The notes: generated from the letters alone by a model not told the origin. Shown: positions 7,077 through 13,175, counted from the first letter of the stretch. The stretch: DNA of 14,431 nucleotides from Bacteroidota bacterium (GCA_023412755.1 JAEZCB010000290.1:1-14431), one strand, 5' to 3'. Made by a program: numbers and translations.

Positions 7077-7340
7077 GTGGAATTGGCCACAGGGGTTTCC
7101 TACCTAGATCCCACCGGATCCCTGCTTTATCCGAATCCCGTCACCGTTTCCACTGAAGTGCATGTGACCATACCGATCAAGGCATACAGGGTCATTGATG
7201 CGAGTGGTCGCCTGGTGAAGGCGGAACAAGCCAAGGATCAAAAGATCTTCGTGGCGGACCTGCCCCCTGGCACTCATGCCGTCATCATTCAAGACGCACA
7301 CGGCAGGGAACACCACCACCGCCTTGTGAAGCTGCCTTAG
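7077..7340 (+). CDS. Orphan T9SS type A C-terminal sorting domain, probable gene remnant
   Basis: The open frame runs from just after an in-frame TAA at 7062-7064 to TAG at 7340. It has no ATG; the first usual start is GTG 7077, giving 87 residues. The product is essentially only a type IX secretion sorting domain: YPNP at 18-21, then VHVTIP, IDASGRLV near 39-46, LPPGTHAVIIQD and the final RLVKLP strand. In the family this domain sits at the C terminus of large secreted proteins, is recognised by the outer-membrane translocon and is then cut off. Here there is no cargo and no signal peptide to reach the periplasm, so a working secreted protein is unlikely. It may be the 3' stump of a deleted cargo gene. 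Its stop overlaps the stop of the convergent DUF4294 gene. Confidence 0.7.
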   Translation: MELATGVSYLDPTGSLLYPNPVTVSTEVHVTIPIKAYRVIDASGRLVKAEQAKDQKIFVADLPPGTHAVIIQDAHGREHHHRLVKLP

Positions 7341-8044
7341 TGCAGGGAGACCTCACGGTCCTCTATGCCGTACTTGCGGTAGAGACGCTGTTTGCGTTTT
7401 TCCAGACGGGCTTGCGCTTTCTCGGTGCGTGGCGCGCGGCGTTCAACGGCCAGTTCCCCATTTTCGATCCTGCGCACGATCACTTCTATCATCAGGTCCT
7501 CACCTTCTGCATCGTAGTTGGCCTTCAGGTCATGGCCGAACAAACGGGCCACGCCCTGCCATAAGGTGGCCTGGAACCCACCTTTCAGCTCCTTTACCAA
7601 TGAGTAGGAAGTGCGACCGGTTTCCCGATCGATCAGTTTTACCAGCACTTTTCCCTGGCTCATGGTAAGGTCCTTCACCTCTGCTTCGAACTCGGCGCGC
7701 AACTCCGCTTCGGCAAGCTTGACGTACAATTCCTGATCATTCCCCCTCTCGATCCGGGCAAGGTCATTCTCGTACTCAGCGAGCAATTCCCGGGTGATGC
7801 GCGCATATGGGTATACTTTCACCACGTTACGGGTAAGCTTGTCATATTGCCTGGCTTCCCGGCGATCGCGTGGGGTCCAGCGTGCATCAACTATCGCTTC
7901 CGGCAAGGTGACCACGGGCATGGTATCACCATCCACCACCACCGCTTGCAACACCACCCCCTGGCTTAACACCTGGGCCATGCCATGCAGGAAAGGGAGC
8001 AGGATCCCAGCGGTAAGAGCCAGTGTACGAATGGTCCGGTGCAT
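7337..8044 (-). CDS. DUF4294 domain-containing exported protein
   Basis: The 235-residue protein matches the Bacteroidota-restricted DUF4294 family by its VDGDTMPVVTLPEAIV segment at about 38-53 and by RNVVKVYPYARI around 72-83; the biochemical role is unknown. An N-terminal hydrophobic stretch at about 8-23 ending HGMAQ looks like a Sec signal peptide, so the protein is probably periplasmic. The middle is charged and helical, with YDKLTRNV, ELLAEYENDLARIER and EAELRAEFEAEVKDL. The C terminus from about 200 is very rich in Arg, Lys and Glu. It is preceded on the minus strand by the accC gene with a 64-nt gap that holds a terminator-like hairpin and a -7-like box, so it is probably transcribed alone. 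The stop codon overlaps the convergent sorting-domain frame by 4 bp. Confidence 0.9.
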   Translation of the reverse strand: MHRTIRTLALTAGILLPFLHGMAQVLSQGVVLQAVVVDGDTMPVVTLPEAIVDARWTPRDRREARQYDKLTRNVVKVYPYARITRELLAEYENDLARIERGNDQELYVKLAEAELRAEFEAEVKDLTMSQGKVLVKLIDRETGRTSYSLVKELKGGFQATLWQGVARLFGHDLKANYDAEGEDLMIEVIVRRIENGELAVERRAPRTEKAQARLEKRKQRLYRKYGIEDREVSLH

Positions 8045-8062
8045 CGCTTGTCCTTGGGACCG

Positions 8063-8070
8063 TGAAGTTA
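8063..8070 (-). promoter_or_regulatory. Candidate -7 box TAACTTCA of the DUF4294 gene
   Basis: On the minus strand TAACTTCA lies 18 nt before the DUF4294 ATG and just past a terminator-like hairpin. It differs from TAnnTTTG at two positions and from the local TAnCTTCG form at one. Confidence 0.25.
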
Positions 8071-8072
8071 CT

Positions 8073-8100
8073 AAACAGCCGCTTCCCGGCCTTTCTGTTT
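8073..8100 (-). terminator. Inverted repeat after accC, possible intrinsic terminator
   Basis: The 28-bp element has perfect outer arms AAACAG and CTGTTT. Inside it, on the minus strand, GCCG and CGGC pair around a GGAAG loop, and UGUUUAG follows. It begins 8 nt after the accC stop on that strand. The U-tract is short and the arms leave an AAAG bulge, so it may be a weak terminator or, because the outer arms are symmetric, a bidirectional one. Confidence 0.4.
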
Positions 8101-8108
8101 CAACGACT

Positions 8109-9656
8109 TCAGCGCCGTTTTAGTTTCCAGGCGCTCATTCCCAGACCACTATCATTTTTCAACACTGGTGCCTGCACCTTTTGTTCATGCAGATAGGCGG
8201 CCACCAGCGTTGCTACCAGTGCTTCCTCCGGATCGTCTCCGGCAAGGTGCTCGGGCTTGAAATGATCGCGCACAAAATGCGTATCGTATTGTCCGCTTCG
8301 GAAGCTTTCATGCTCCATTACGAAACGGCAAAATGTAAGTGTTGTTTCCACACCGCATATGGCATAATCATCTATGGCCCGGATCATTCGCTGGATGGCT
8401 TCTTCACGGTCCTTACCGTGTGTGATCAGTTTCGCGATCATGGGGTCATAGTGGATCGGTATGGTCATGCCCTCCTCGAAACCATCGTCCACACGCACTC
8501 CCGGGCCTGCCGGAGGCCTGTAGGTCGCGAGTTTCCCTATATCGGGAAGAAAGTTGTTGGTGGGATCCTCGGCGTATACGCGTATCTCCACCGCATGTCC
8601 ATTTATGTTCAGATCCTCCTGCTTCAGCGGCAACTCCTCACCCCGGGCAACGGCTATCTGCAGCTTCACCAGATCGAGCCCGGTGATCATCTCTGTGACC
8701 GGATGTTCCACCTGGAGACGGGTATTCATCTCCATGAAGTAGAATGCCATTTTTTCATCCAGCAGGAATTCCACCGTGCCAGCACCCACATAATCACAAG
8801 CCCTGGCGGCCTTCACCGCCGCTTCGCCCATGGCCTTGCGCAATTCCGGGGTCAATACAGCGCTCGGCGCCTCCTCCACCACTTTCTGGTGCCGTCGCTG
8901 AATGCTGCATTCGCGCTCGAAAAGGTAGAGCACGTTGCCATGCATGTCCGCCATCACCTGTACCTCTATATGGCGCGGGCCGGCCACATACTTCTCTATG
9001 AAGACGCTGCCATCGCCAAAAGCATTCTGCGCTTCGCTGATCGCACGTTCCAATCCTTCCTGCAGTTCCGACTCTTCATTCACGATGCGCATCCCCTTGC
9101 CCCCACCGCCGGCAGCGGCTTTGATGAGGATGGGGAAGTCTATGGCGCGGGCCACTTCCATGGCCTCCTGAAGATCCTTCACAGCGCCCTTTGTACCCGG
9201 CACAAGTGGTACCCCGTGATCCTTTACCGCCTCCTTGGCAGCGAGTTTGTCGCCCATGATCTCCATGGCTCGTGCCGGAGGTCCCACAAGGATGATCCCT
9301 TCCTTCTCCAGTCTTCTTGCGAAGGCCGGATTCTCACTGAGAAAACCATAACCGGGATGGACGGCATCCACATCATGCTCTCTGCATGCCTGCACGAGCT
9401 TATCCATGACCAGATAACTCTCCCGGCTTGGCGCGGGGCCGATATCGACCGCCACATCCGCGAAGCGCACGAATGGCGCATTTCGATCAGCTTCGGAAAA
9501 TACCGCCACTGTGCGGATGCCCATTTCACGGGCCGATCGCATGATGCGCAGCGCGATCTCACCGCGGTTGGCCACCAGAAGTGTGTTGATCACCCGCTGA
9601 CCCATCTTATTAATGGCCTGTTCTCCAATGGCCTTCCCCGTGGAAACGATCTCCAT
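8109..9656 (-). CDS. accC: Biotin carboxylase subunit of acetyl/propionyl-CoA-type acyl-CoA carboxylase
   Basis: Carboxylates the biotin of a carrier protein with bicarbonate and ATP, the first half-reaction of acyl-CoA carboxylases. The 515 residues hold NTLLVANRGEIALRIMR at 24-40, HPGYGFLSENP at 100-110, the ATP-grasp loop GGGGKGMR at 183-190, RECSIQRRHQKVVEEAPS near 248-265, and the catalytic EMNTRLQVEHPVTE at 309-322. After the usual biotin carboxylase core there is a tail of about 40 residues ending in SAWKLKRR. Such a tail is typical of Bacteroidota forms whose biotin carrier is a separate small protein; no biotinylation MKM motif is present. An internal ATG at 9605 would start 17 residues later, close to the usual N terminus. 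Either is possible; the -7-like box at 9677-9684 suits the longer form. No carrier or carboxyltransferase gene is adjacent. Confidence 0.95.
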   Translation of the reverse strand: MEIVSTGKAIGEQAINKMGQRVINTLLVANRGEIALRIMRSAREMGIRTVAVFSEADRNAPFVRFADVAVDIGPAPSRESYLVMDKLVQACREHDVDAVHPGYGFLSENPAFARRLEKEGIILVGPPARAMEIMGDKLAAKEAVKDHGVPLVPGTKGAVKDLQEAMEVARAIDFPILIKAAAGGGGKGMRIVNEESELQEGLERAISEAQNAFGDGSVFIEKYVAGPRHIEVQVMADMHGNVLYLFERECSIQRRHQKVVEEAPSAVLTPELRKAMGEAAVKAARACDYVGAGTVEFLLDEKMAFYFMEMNTRLQVEHPVTEMITGLDLVKLQIAVARGEELPLKQEDLNINGHAVEIRVYAEDPTNNFLPDIGKLATYRPPAGPGVRVDDGFEEGMTIPIHYDPMIAKLITHGKDREEAIQRMIRAIDDYAICGVETTLTFCRFVMEHESFRSGQYDTHFVRDHFKPEHLAGDDPEEALVATLVAAYLHEQKVQAPVLKNDSGLGMSAWKLKRR

Positions 9657-9676
9657 GTTGCTGGATCTTGAAAATG

Positions 9677-9684
9677 CGAAGTTC
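9677..9684 (-). promoter_or_regulatory. Weak -7-like box GAACTTCG upstream of accC
   Basis: On the minus strand GAACTTCG ends 20 nt before the accC ATG at 9656. It shares ACTTCG with other boxes in this window but lacks the first T of TAnnTTTG. Its support is mainly positional, within the 117-bp divergent accC/methyltransferase spacer. Confidence 0.22.
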
Positions 9685-9761
9685 GTACATGTAAGGGTGG
9701 AACGGTGGGTCTGGTCCTAATTAGCCATCTCTTGTGGCAGGATCCACGCTGCGCCACCTCC

Positions 9762-9769
9762 TACCTTGG
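9762..9769 (+). promoter_or_regulatory. Weak -7-like box TACCTTGG upstream of the rRNA methyltransferase
   Basis: TACCTTGG differs from TAnnTTTG by one base and ends 4 nt before the ATG at 9774. If it is real, the transcript would be leaderless. The spacing to a TTG upstream (9733) is longer than usual, so confidence is low. Confidence 0.2.
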
Positions 9770-9773
9770 CGCC

Positions 9774-10940
9774 ATGGCACAGCAGGACTTCCGGATGATC
9801 GCCCAGACCATGTTCGGGTTGGAAGCCGTACTGGCCAAAGAACTGCTCCAACTCGGCGCCCGCGATATCCAGGAATTGAACCGGGCCGTTGCCTTCACCG
9901 GTGACATGGGCACCATGTACAAGGCGAATCTCTGCCTGCGCACCGCGCTGCGGGTGTTGGTGCCGATCGAGACCTTTTCCATGCGGAGCCAACGGGATCT
10001 TTACGCAGGCATCCATAGGATCGGCTGGGAACGGTTCATGGACGCGCAGGATACGCTGGCCGTGCACTGCACGCTGAACACCACGATCTTCAACCATAGC
10101 CAGTATGCCGCGCAATTGGCCAAGGATGCCATAGTGGACCGCTTCAGGGGGCGCAGCGGACGCAGGCCTTCGGTGGATCTGGACCGTCCTACGCTGGCCA
10201 TCCATCTCTACCTGGATCGTGATCAATGCCATGTTTCCCTGGATAGTTCCGGCGGATCGCTGCACCGGCGCGGCTACAGGAGCCGCACCAACCTGGCACC
10301 GATCAACGAGGTATTGGCGGCAGGCCTGGTGTTGCTCTCGGGCTGGGATGGCCGATCCTGTCTCGTGGATCCCATGTGCGGTTCTGGCACCATATTGATC
10401 GAAGCCGCCTTGTACGCTGCCAATATTCCGCCCGGCTATTACCGTGAGCAATTCGGATTTCAGCGGTGGAAGGACCACGATGAGGAACTGTGGCAGCGGA
10501 TCTACGAAGCGGCCATGGATCGCATCCATGAAGAAAGGCCACGCATCATTGGTGGCGAGATCTCACGCAATGTGTCGCGCAAGGCCGTGGCCAATATCCA
10601 TGATGCCAAATTGGAGGATACAGTGATCGTGATGCATCGCGCATTCGCCGACCTGGAACCACCGGCGGACCGCGGCATCCTCATCATGAATCCGCCATAC
10701 GGCGAGCGCATGGACAAGGATGAGGACATATTCGCCTTTTACAAAATGATCGGTGATACTTTGAAGAGGCGATGGGCAGGCTTCGATGCATGGGTGCTCA
10801 CTTCCAATCTGGAGGCGGCGAAGCACATACACCTTGCACCGAAACGAAGGATACCACTGTACAATGGAAGCCTCGAGTGCCGCTTCCTGCGCTTCGAGTT
10901 ATACAGTGGAACACGTAAACCTAGTAAGCCGCAGCGCTAG
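9774..10940 (+). CDS. rlmL: THUMP-domain class I SAM-dependent RNA methyltransferase (RlmL/YpsC-type, 23S rRNA guanine-N2)
   Basis: Predicted to methylate the exocyclic N2 of a guanine in 23S rRNA with S-adenosylmethionine. The 388-residue protein has an N-terminal ferredoxin-like plus THUMP region (about 5-155, starting FRMIAQTMFGLEAVLAKEL), then a Rossmann-fold UPF0020 methyltransferase domain. Motifs are SLHRRGYR at 162-169, DPMCGSGTILIEAA at 199-212 (SAM site) and NPPYGERM at 306-313, the NPPY catalytic motif of N2-guanine enzymes. It lacks the second RlmK domain of the E. coli fusion protein. A GTG at 9705 would add 23 residues without homology-like character, so I start at ATG 9774, which directly precedes the conserved segment. 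The gene is divergent from accC. It ends 23 nt before a broken K+ channel frame that is not part of it. Confidence 0.93.
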   Translation: MAQQDFRMIAQTMFGLEAVLAKELLQLGARDIQELNRAVAFTGDMGTMYKANLCLRTALRVLVPIETFSMRSQRDLYAGIHRIGWERFMDAQDTLAVHCTLNTTIFNHSQYAAQLAKDAIVDRFRGRSGRRPSVDLDRPTLAIHLYLDRDQCHVSLDSSGGSLHRRGYRSRTNLAPINEVLAAGLVLLSGWDGRSCLVDPMCGSGTILIEAALYAANIPPGYYREQFGFQRWKDHDEELWQRIYEAAMDRIHEERPRIIGGEISRNVSRKAVANIHDAKLEDTVIVMHRAFADLEPPADRGILIMNPPYGERMDKDEDIFAFYKMIGDTLKRRWAGFDAWVLTSNLEAAKHIHLAPKRRIPLYNGSLECRFLRFELYSGTRKPSKPQR

Positions 10941-10963
10941 GGACCTGGGCGCATAACAAGGGC

Positions 10964-11191
10964 ATGTGCATAGCTACGCTTACCACCGTGGGATATGGTG
11001 ATGTCTATCCGATCCCCGTTCTGGACATAATTCCGGGGAGGTGCCATCGCCATTTGGGTGTAGGGCTATTCGCCCTGCCGGCCGGGATACTTGCCTCTGG
11101 TTCCAGTGAACAGTTGGAAAAGTGCAAAAAATACACCTGCCAGAAGTGTGGCCATGGGAACCATGATACCAGAAGCCTGGAGGATGCTTAG
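10964..11191 (+). pseudogene. 3' remnant of a voltage-gated-type potassium channel gene
   Basis: The 75-residue frame begins in the pore: CIATLTTVGYGDVYP holds the complete TVGYGD selectivity filter. It continues through LFALPAGILASG, the last pore-lining helix, and EQLEKCKKYTCQKCG, the cytoplasmic tail with a CxxC knuckle. All earlier helices, including any voltage sensor and the outer pore helix, are missing; only 23 nt separate it from the methyltransferase stop. Between the filter and LFALPAG the frame reads DIIPGRCHRHLGVG, which does not look like channel sequence. Dropping one G from the GGGG at 11035-11038 restores GGAIAIW, and adding one G to the GGG at 11056-11058 returns to GVGLFALPAG. 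So two opposite single-base shifts are present in addition to the 5' deletion. A functional channel is not possible from this frame alone. Confidence 0.85.
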
Positions 11192-11195
11192 ATCG

Positions 11196-11435
11196 TCAAC
11201 CTACGGCTTCGTTCACAACGATCTTGGAGCCTTCCAAAGGGGCGCCATCCAGCTCTCGTATGGCTTTTGCCGCCTCTTTTTCATACTTCATGTCAACGAA
11301 ACCGAACTGACGGGATGAACCCGTCTGCCTATCCTTCACCACGTTGGCGGAATTCACTTCACCAAAATACCCGAACAACAATTCCAGGTGAAGGTCTGTA
11401 ACGGCAGGACTCAACCTGCCCACGAATATCTTCAT
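11196..11435 (-). CDS. Single-RRM RNA-binding protein
   Basis: Small cytoplasmic RNA-binding protein of 79 residues consisting of one RNA recognition motif. RNP2 is IFVGRL at 3-8 and RNP1 is RQFGFVDM at 42-49, with the aromatic residues expected to stack on RNA bases (Phe4, Phe44, Phe46). The fold order beta-alpha-beta-beta-alpha-beta is complete, ending LEGSKIVVNEA. Many bacterial RRM proteins carry a glycine- or arginine-rich tail; this one stops directly after the last strand. Members of this family in other bacteria are often abundant, cold-responsive proteins, but nothing in the sequence proves that here. Its transcript would start in the 121-bp gap before it, where a weak -7-like box suggests a leader of about 80 nt. 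The stop lies 5 bp from the end of the channel remnant, in convergent orientation. Confidence 0.93.
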   Translation of the reverse strand: MKIFVGRLSPAVTDLHLELLFGYFGEVNSANVVKDRQTGSSRQFGFVDMKYEKEAAKAIRELDGAPLEGSKIVVNEAVG

Positions 11436-11522
11436 GTGCTACTGATCAAAAGGGTTGTACATGAAGCGACGCGACCAAAATGGAACGGACCATTCAGGCC
11501 CAAGCCACGCCACAAGATGATC

Positions 11523-11530
11523 GCAAGTTA
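11523..11530 (-). promoter_or_regulatory. Weak -7-like box TAACTTGC upstream of the RRM gene
   Basis: On the minus strand TAACTTGC shares TAACTT with other boxes here and lies 87 nt before the RRM ATG. Use of it would give a long untranslated leader. No good box sits closer; CCCTTTTG near 11446-11453 lacks the TA. Confidence 0.18.
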
Positions 11531-11537
11531 AGTATTC

Positions 11538-11552
11538 TGGCCTTTATGGCCA
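11538..11552 (-). terminator. Short hairpin after the secreted-protein gene, weak terminator candidate
   Basis: TGGCC and GGCCA form a perfect 5-bp stem around a 5-nt loop, starting 4 nt after the stop of the minus-strand gene at 11557-12534. No U-tract follows, so it is at best a weak or factor-assisted terminator or an mRNA-end hairpin. Confidence 0.25.
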
Positions 11553-11556
11553 AATC

Positions 11557-12534
11557 TCAGAGTACCAGCAGTCTGCAACTGCGGCGCATGCCCTGCTCAT
11601 CAACCATGGTGAGTATATGCACCCCGGAAGGCCGGGCGCCGAGCGCCACCTTGTAGGTTCCATCATGACCGGTCCATTGAAGTGGTGCGGATGCACGTGC
11701 ACCCATCGAGGTCAATTCGAACAGAACAGGTTGCCCGGACAGGCCCCAAACCTGCACCTGTTCTTCCACCACTGGGATAGGTCCGCATATGATATCCTGA
11801 TCCTCTTCAACGCGTATGGGAATGATCCCTTTCTCATGCAAGGAGCCATCCAGATCCTGCTGCCTAAGGCGATAATACCATGAGCTGGCCGTGGGCACCT
11901 TATCCTGCACCACATAATGAGTAAGGGTATTGCTGTTACCAGATGCTGCCACGGATGATATCAACTCCCAATGTTGCGCATCCCTGGATCTGAAAATTGA
12001 GAAGCTGGCGCTGTTCGTCTCGGTGGCGGTGGTCCATTCCAGACGGATGTCCTTTCCTTGGGCCGATCCGCTGAAGGAGACAAGTTCCACAGGCAGGGTG
12101 GATGGTGGCCAGCTCCTGGGCCCGGAGACCGTTCCGTGGCTGGCCGACCAGTACGTGGTATTGCAGATCCGCACCGTCTGGCTATTACCTGGTCCATTGC
12201 CCATCACCTTCCCGCCAAAACCGATCTCCACAGTGGAACCACAAGCCATGGAGATCTTGGCTCCGCCCCCGCTGAAATACCAGGTGCCATAAACTTTCAC
12301 ATGTATGGGTGAACCTGTGTAGTTGAGGTTGTTGCTGATGGTGACTGTGGCATTCGCCGCGATCACCACCTCATCTCCAGAGTTCGGGGCCGAATTGCAA
12401 GTCCAGGTTCCGGAACTGTTCCAATTCCCGTTGCCATTGGAATTGCAGTTCGCGGCAAAAAGCCCTATGGCGGGAACAGATATGCCCAGCGCCACGTTCA
12501 TCATCCTCAATAAATTATGTTGTATCGATCGCAT
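11557..12534 (-). CDS. Secreted protein with Fn3-like domain and degenerate T9SS-type tail
   Basis: The 325-residue exported protein has unknown function. A signal peptide covers about 1-28 (hydrophobic VALGISVPAIGLFAA); an internal start at Met11 or Met12 is also possible. Residues 32-130 are rich in Gly, Asn, Ser and Thr with short strands such as GTWTCNSAPNSGDEVVIAAN and ATVTISNNL, a beta-solenoid-like module common in Bacteroidota surface proteins. LPVELVSFSG at 147-156 opens a fibronectin-III-like domain that runs through RLEWTTATETNSASFSIFRS to WYYRLRQQDLDGS near 230. This order usually precedes a T9SS type A sorting domain. The final 75 residues keep its spacing (GPIPVVEEQVQVWG, YKVALGARPSGVHILTMVDE, CRLLVL), but the YPNP-type opening is replaced by GPIP. 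Secretion by T9SS is therefore likely but not certain. Confidence 0.85.
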   Translation of the reverse strand: MRSIQHNLLRMMNVALGISVPAIGLFAANCNSNGNGNWNSSGTWTCNSAPNSGDEVVIAANATVTISNNLNYTGSPIHVKVYGTWYFSGGGAKISMACGSTVEIGFGGKVMGNGPGNSQTVRICNTTYWSASHGTVSGPRSWPPSTLPVELVSFSGSAQGKDIRLEWTTATETNSASFSIFRSRDAQHWELISSVAASGNSNTLTHYVVQDKVPTASSWYYRLRQQDLDGSLHEKGIIPIRVEEDQDIICGPIPVVEEQVQVWGLSGQPVLFELTSMGARASAPLQWTGHDGTYKVALGARPSGVHILTMVDEQGMRRSCRLLVL

Positions 12535-12623
12535 GGGGGCCTGCTACGAGGATATCTATTTCAAGGTTGCATCCGCCACAAGATCAACAGCTTTTCTTTT
12601 CAGCATCATACTCAGCGGGATAT

Positions 12624-12648
12624 AGCCGTAAATATGATCGTTATGGCT
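12624..12648 (+). repeat. Inverted repeat in the divergent spacer before the small membrane genes
   Basis: AGCCGTAA and TTATGGCT can pair over 8 positions, with one G-U in RNA, around a 9-nt loop. It lies in the 195-bp spacer (12535-12729) between the minus-strand secreted-protein gene and the plus-strand small membrane genes. No U-tract follows, so it is not a typical terminator. The rest of the spacer shows no gene that I can support. Confidence 0.4.
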
Positions 12649-12653
12649 GACGT

Positions 12654-12664
12654 GTATTAAATAC
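12654..12664. promoter_or_regulatory. 11-bp palindrome, possible operator
   Basis: GTATTAAATAC is a perfect inverted repeat (GTATT, central A, AATAC) located 65 bp before the ATG at 12730. It is an AT-rich dyad in a GC-rich genome and follows another inverted repeat by 5 bp. A protein-binding site is plausible but unproven. Confidence 0.25.
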
Positions 12665-12729
12665 AGGCACCCGTACTAGCTGGCTTTTGCATGTGATGTG
12701 ATTCTCGATCCCAGACCAAGCAATACACA

Positions 12730-12939
12730 ATGAAAGGACCCTTACCCTTCTTCTTACTGATACTGGGACTGGTAGTGATCGGCCTTGGAATGATGCAGGA
12801 CCATAGGTTGGAGACCGACCTTGCCCCTGCTGCGGACACGGGCGTGCCACAGGAGGTGGCCTTTATCCACTACTACGTGATCGGTGCGGTGATAGCATTG
12901 GCCGGAATAGTAGGCCTTGTGTTGAAGGGTAGGAATTGA
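12730..12939 (+). CDS. Small two-helix membrane protein
   Basis: The 69-residue protein has a hydrophobic helix at about 6-22 (PFFLLILGLVVIGLGMM), a polar loop at 23-46 with QDHRLETD, and a second helix at about 47-66 (HYYVIGAVIALAGIVGLVL), ending in the basic KGRN. The arrangement resembles DUF3185-like small inner-membrane proteins, but I cannot assign a function. The next gene, 21 nt downstream, has the same length and layout and a similar first helix (LGLVVIGLG against LGLGLVIYG), so the two are probably tandem diverged copies in one transcript. A palindrome and an inverted repeat lie in the spacer upstream. No clear promoter box was found. Confidence 0.75.
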   Translation: MKGPLPFFLLILGLVVIGLGMMQDHRLETDLAPAADTGVPQEVAFIHYYVIGAVIALAGIVGLVLKGRN

Positions 12940-12960
12940 GAAACATAAACATCGAAGGCT

Positions 12961-13173
12961 ATGAAAAATACGATCGGTATCATTCTGCTTGTGCTGGGAC
13001 TAGGCCTTGTGATCTACGGCCTGGCCCAAAAGGATGATCAGCAGGCAAGCATTGGTATAGGCGATGCGGAATTGCAGGTAGGCAAGAGCGATAGCGCTTT
13101 CAATGGCTACTGGATCTTCGGCGGTGTGGCCGTTGTGGCCGGCATCGCATTGATGGCCGCCGGCAAAAAGTGA
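12961..13173 (+). CDS. Small two-helix membrane protein (DUF3185-like)
   Basis: The 70-residue protein has helix 1 at about 4-21 (TIGIILLVLGLGLVIYGL), an acidic polar loop at 22-47 (QKDDQQASIGIGDAELQVG), and helix 2 at about 49-67 (GYWIFGGVAVVAGIALMAA), ending GKK. The layout, the GIILLVLG-type start and the length fit the DUF3185-like family of small inner-membrane proteins; the role is unknown. Both termini probably face the same side, and the positive C terminus suggests the cytoplasm. It follows its likely paralogue by 21 nt and ends 2 bp from the stop of the convergent beta-flower gene, so there is no room for a dedicated terminator between them. Confidence 0.8.
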   Translation: MKNTIGIILLVLGLGLVIYGLAQKDDQQASIGIGDAELQVGKSDSAFNGYWIFGGVAVVAGIALMAAGKK

Positions 13174-13175
13174 GC

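Noticed and set aside
6308..7340. Barrel gene and sorting domain as one frameshifted gene
   Set aside because: The barrel ends in a normal terminal strand, and outer-membrane barrels do not carry T9SS tails. The sorting frame also opens after its own in-frame stop at 7062-7064.
8181..9671. A 496-codon open frame on the plus strand
   Set aside because: It lies antisense to accC, whose product has complete family motifs. The plus-strand translation is rich in His, Arg and Cys and shows no recognisable motif, so it is a shadow of codon bias.
9705..9773. GTG start that would extend the rRNA methyltransferase by 23 residues
   Set aside because: The extension does not resemble the family N terminus, and ATG 9774 directly precedes the conserved FRMIAQTMFGLE segment.
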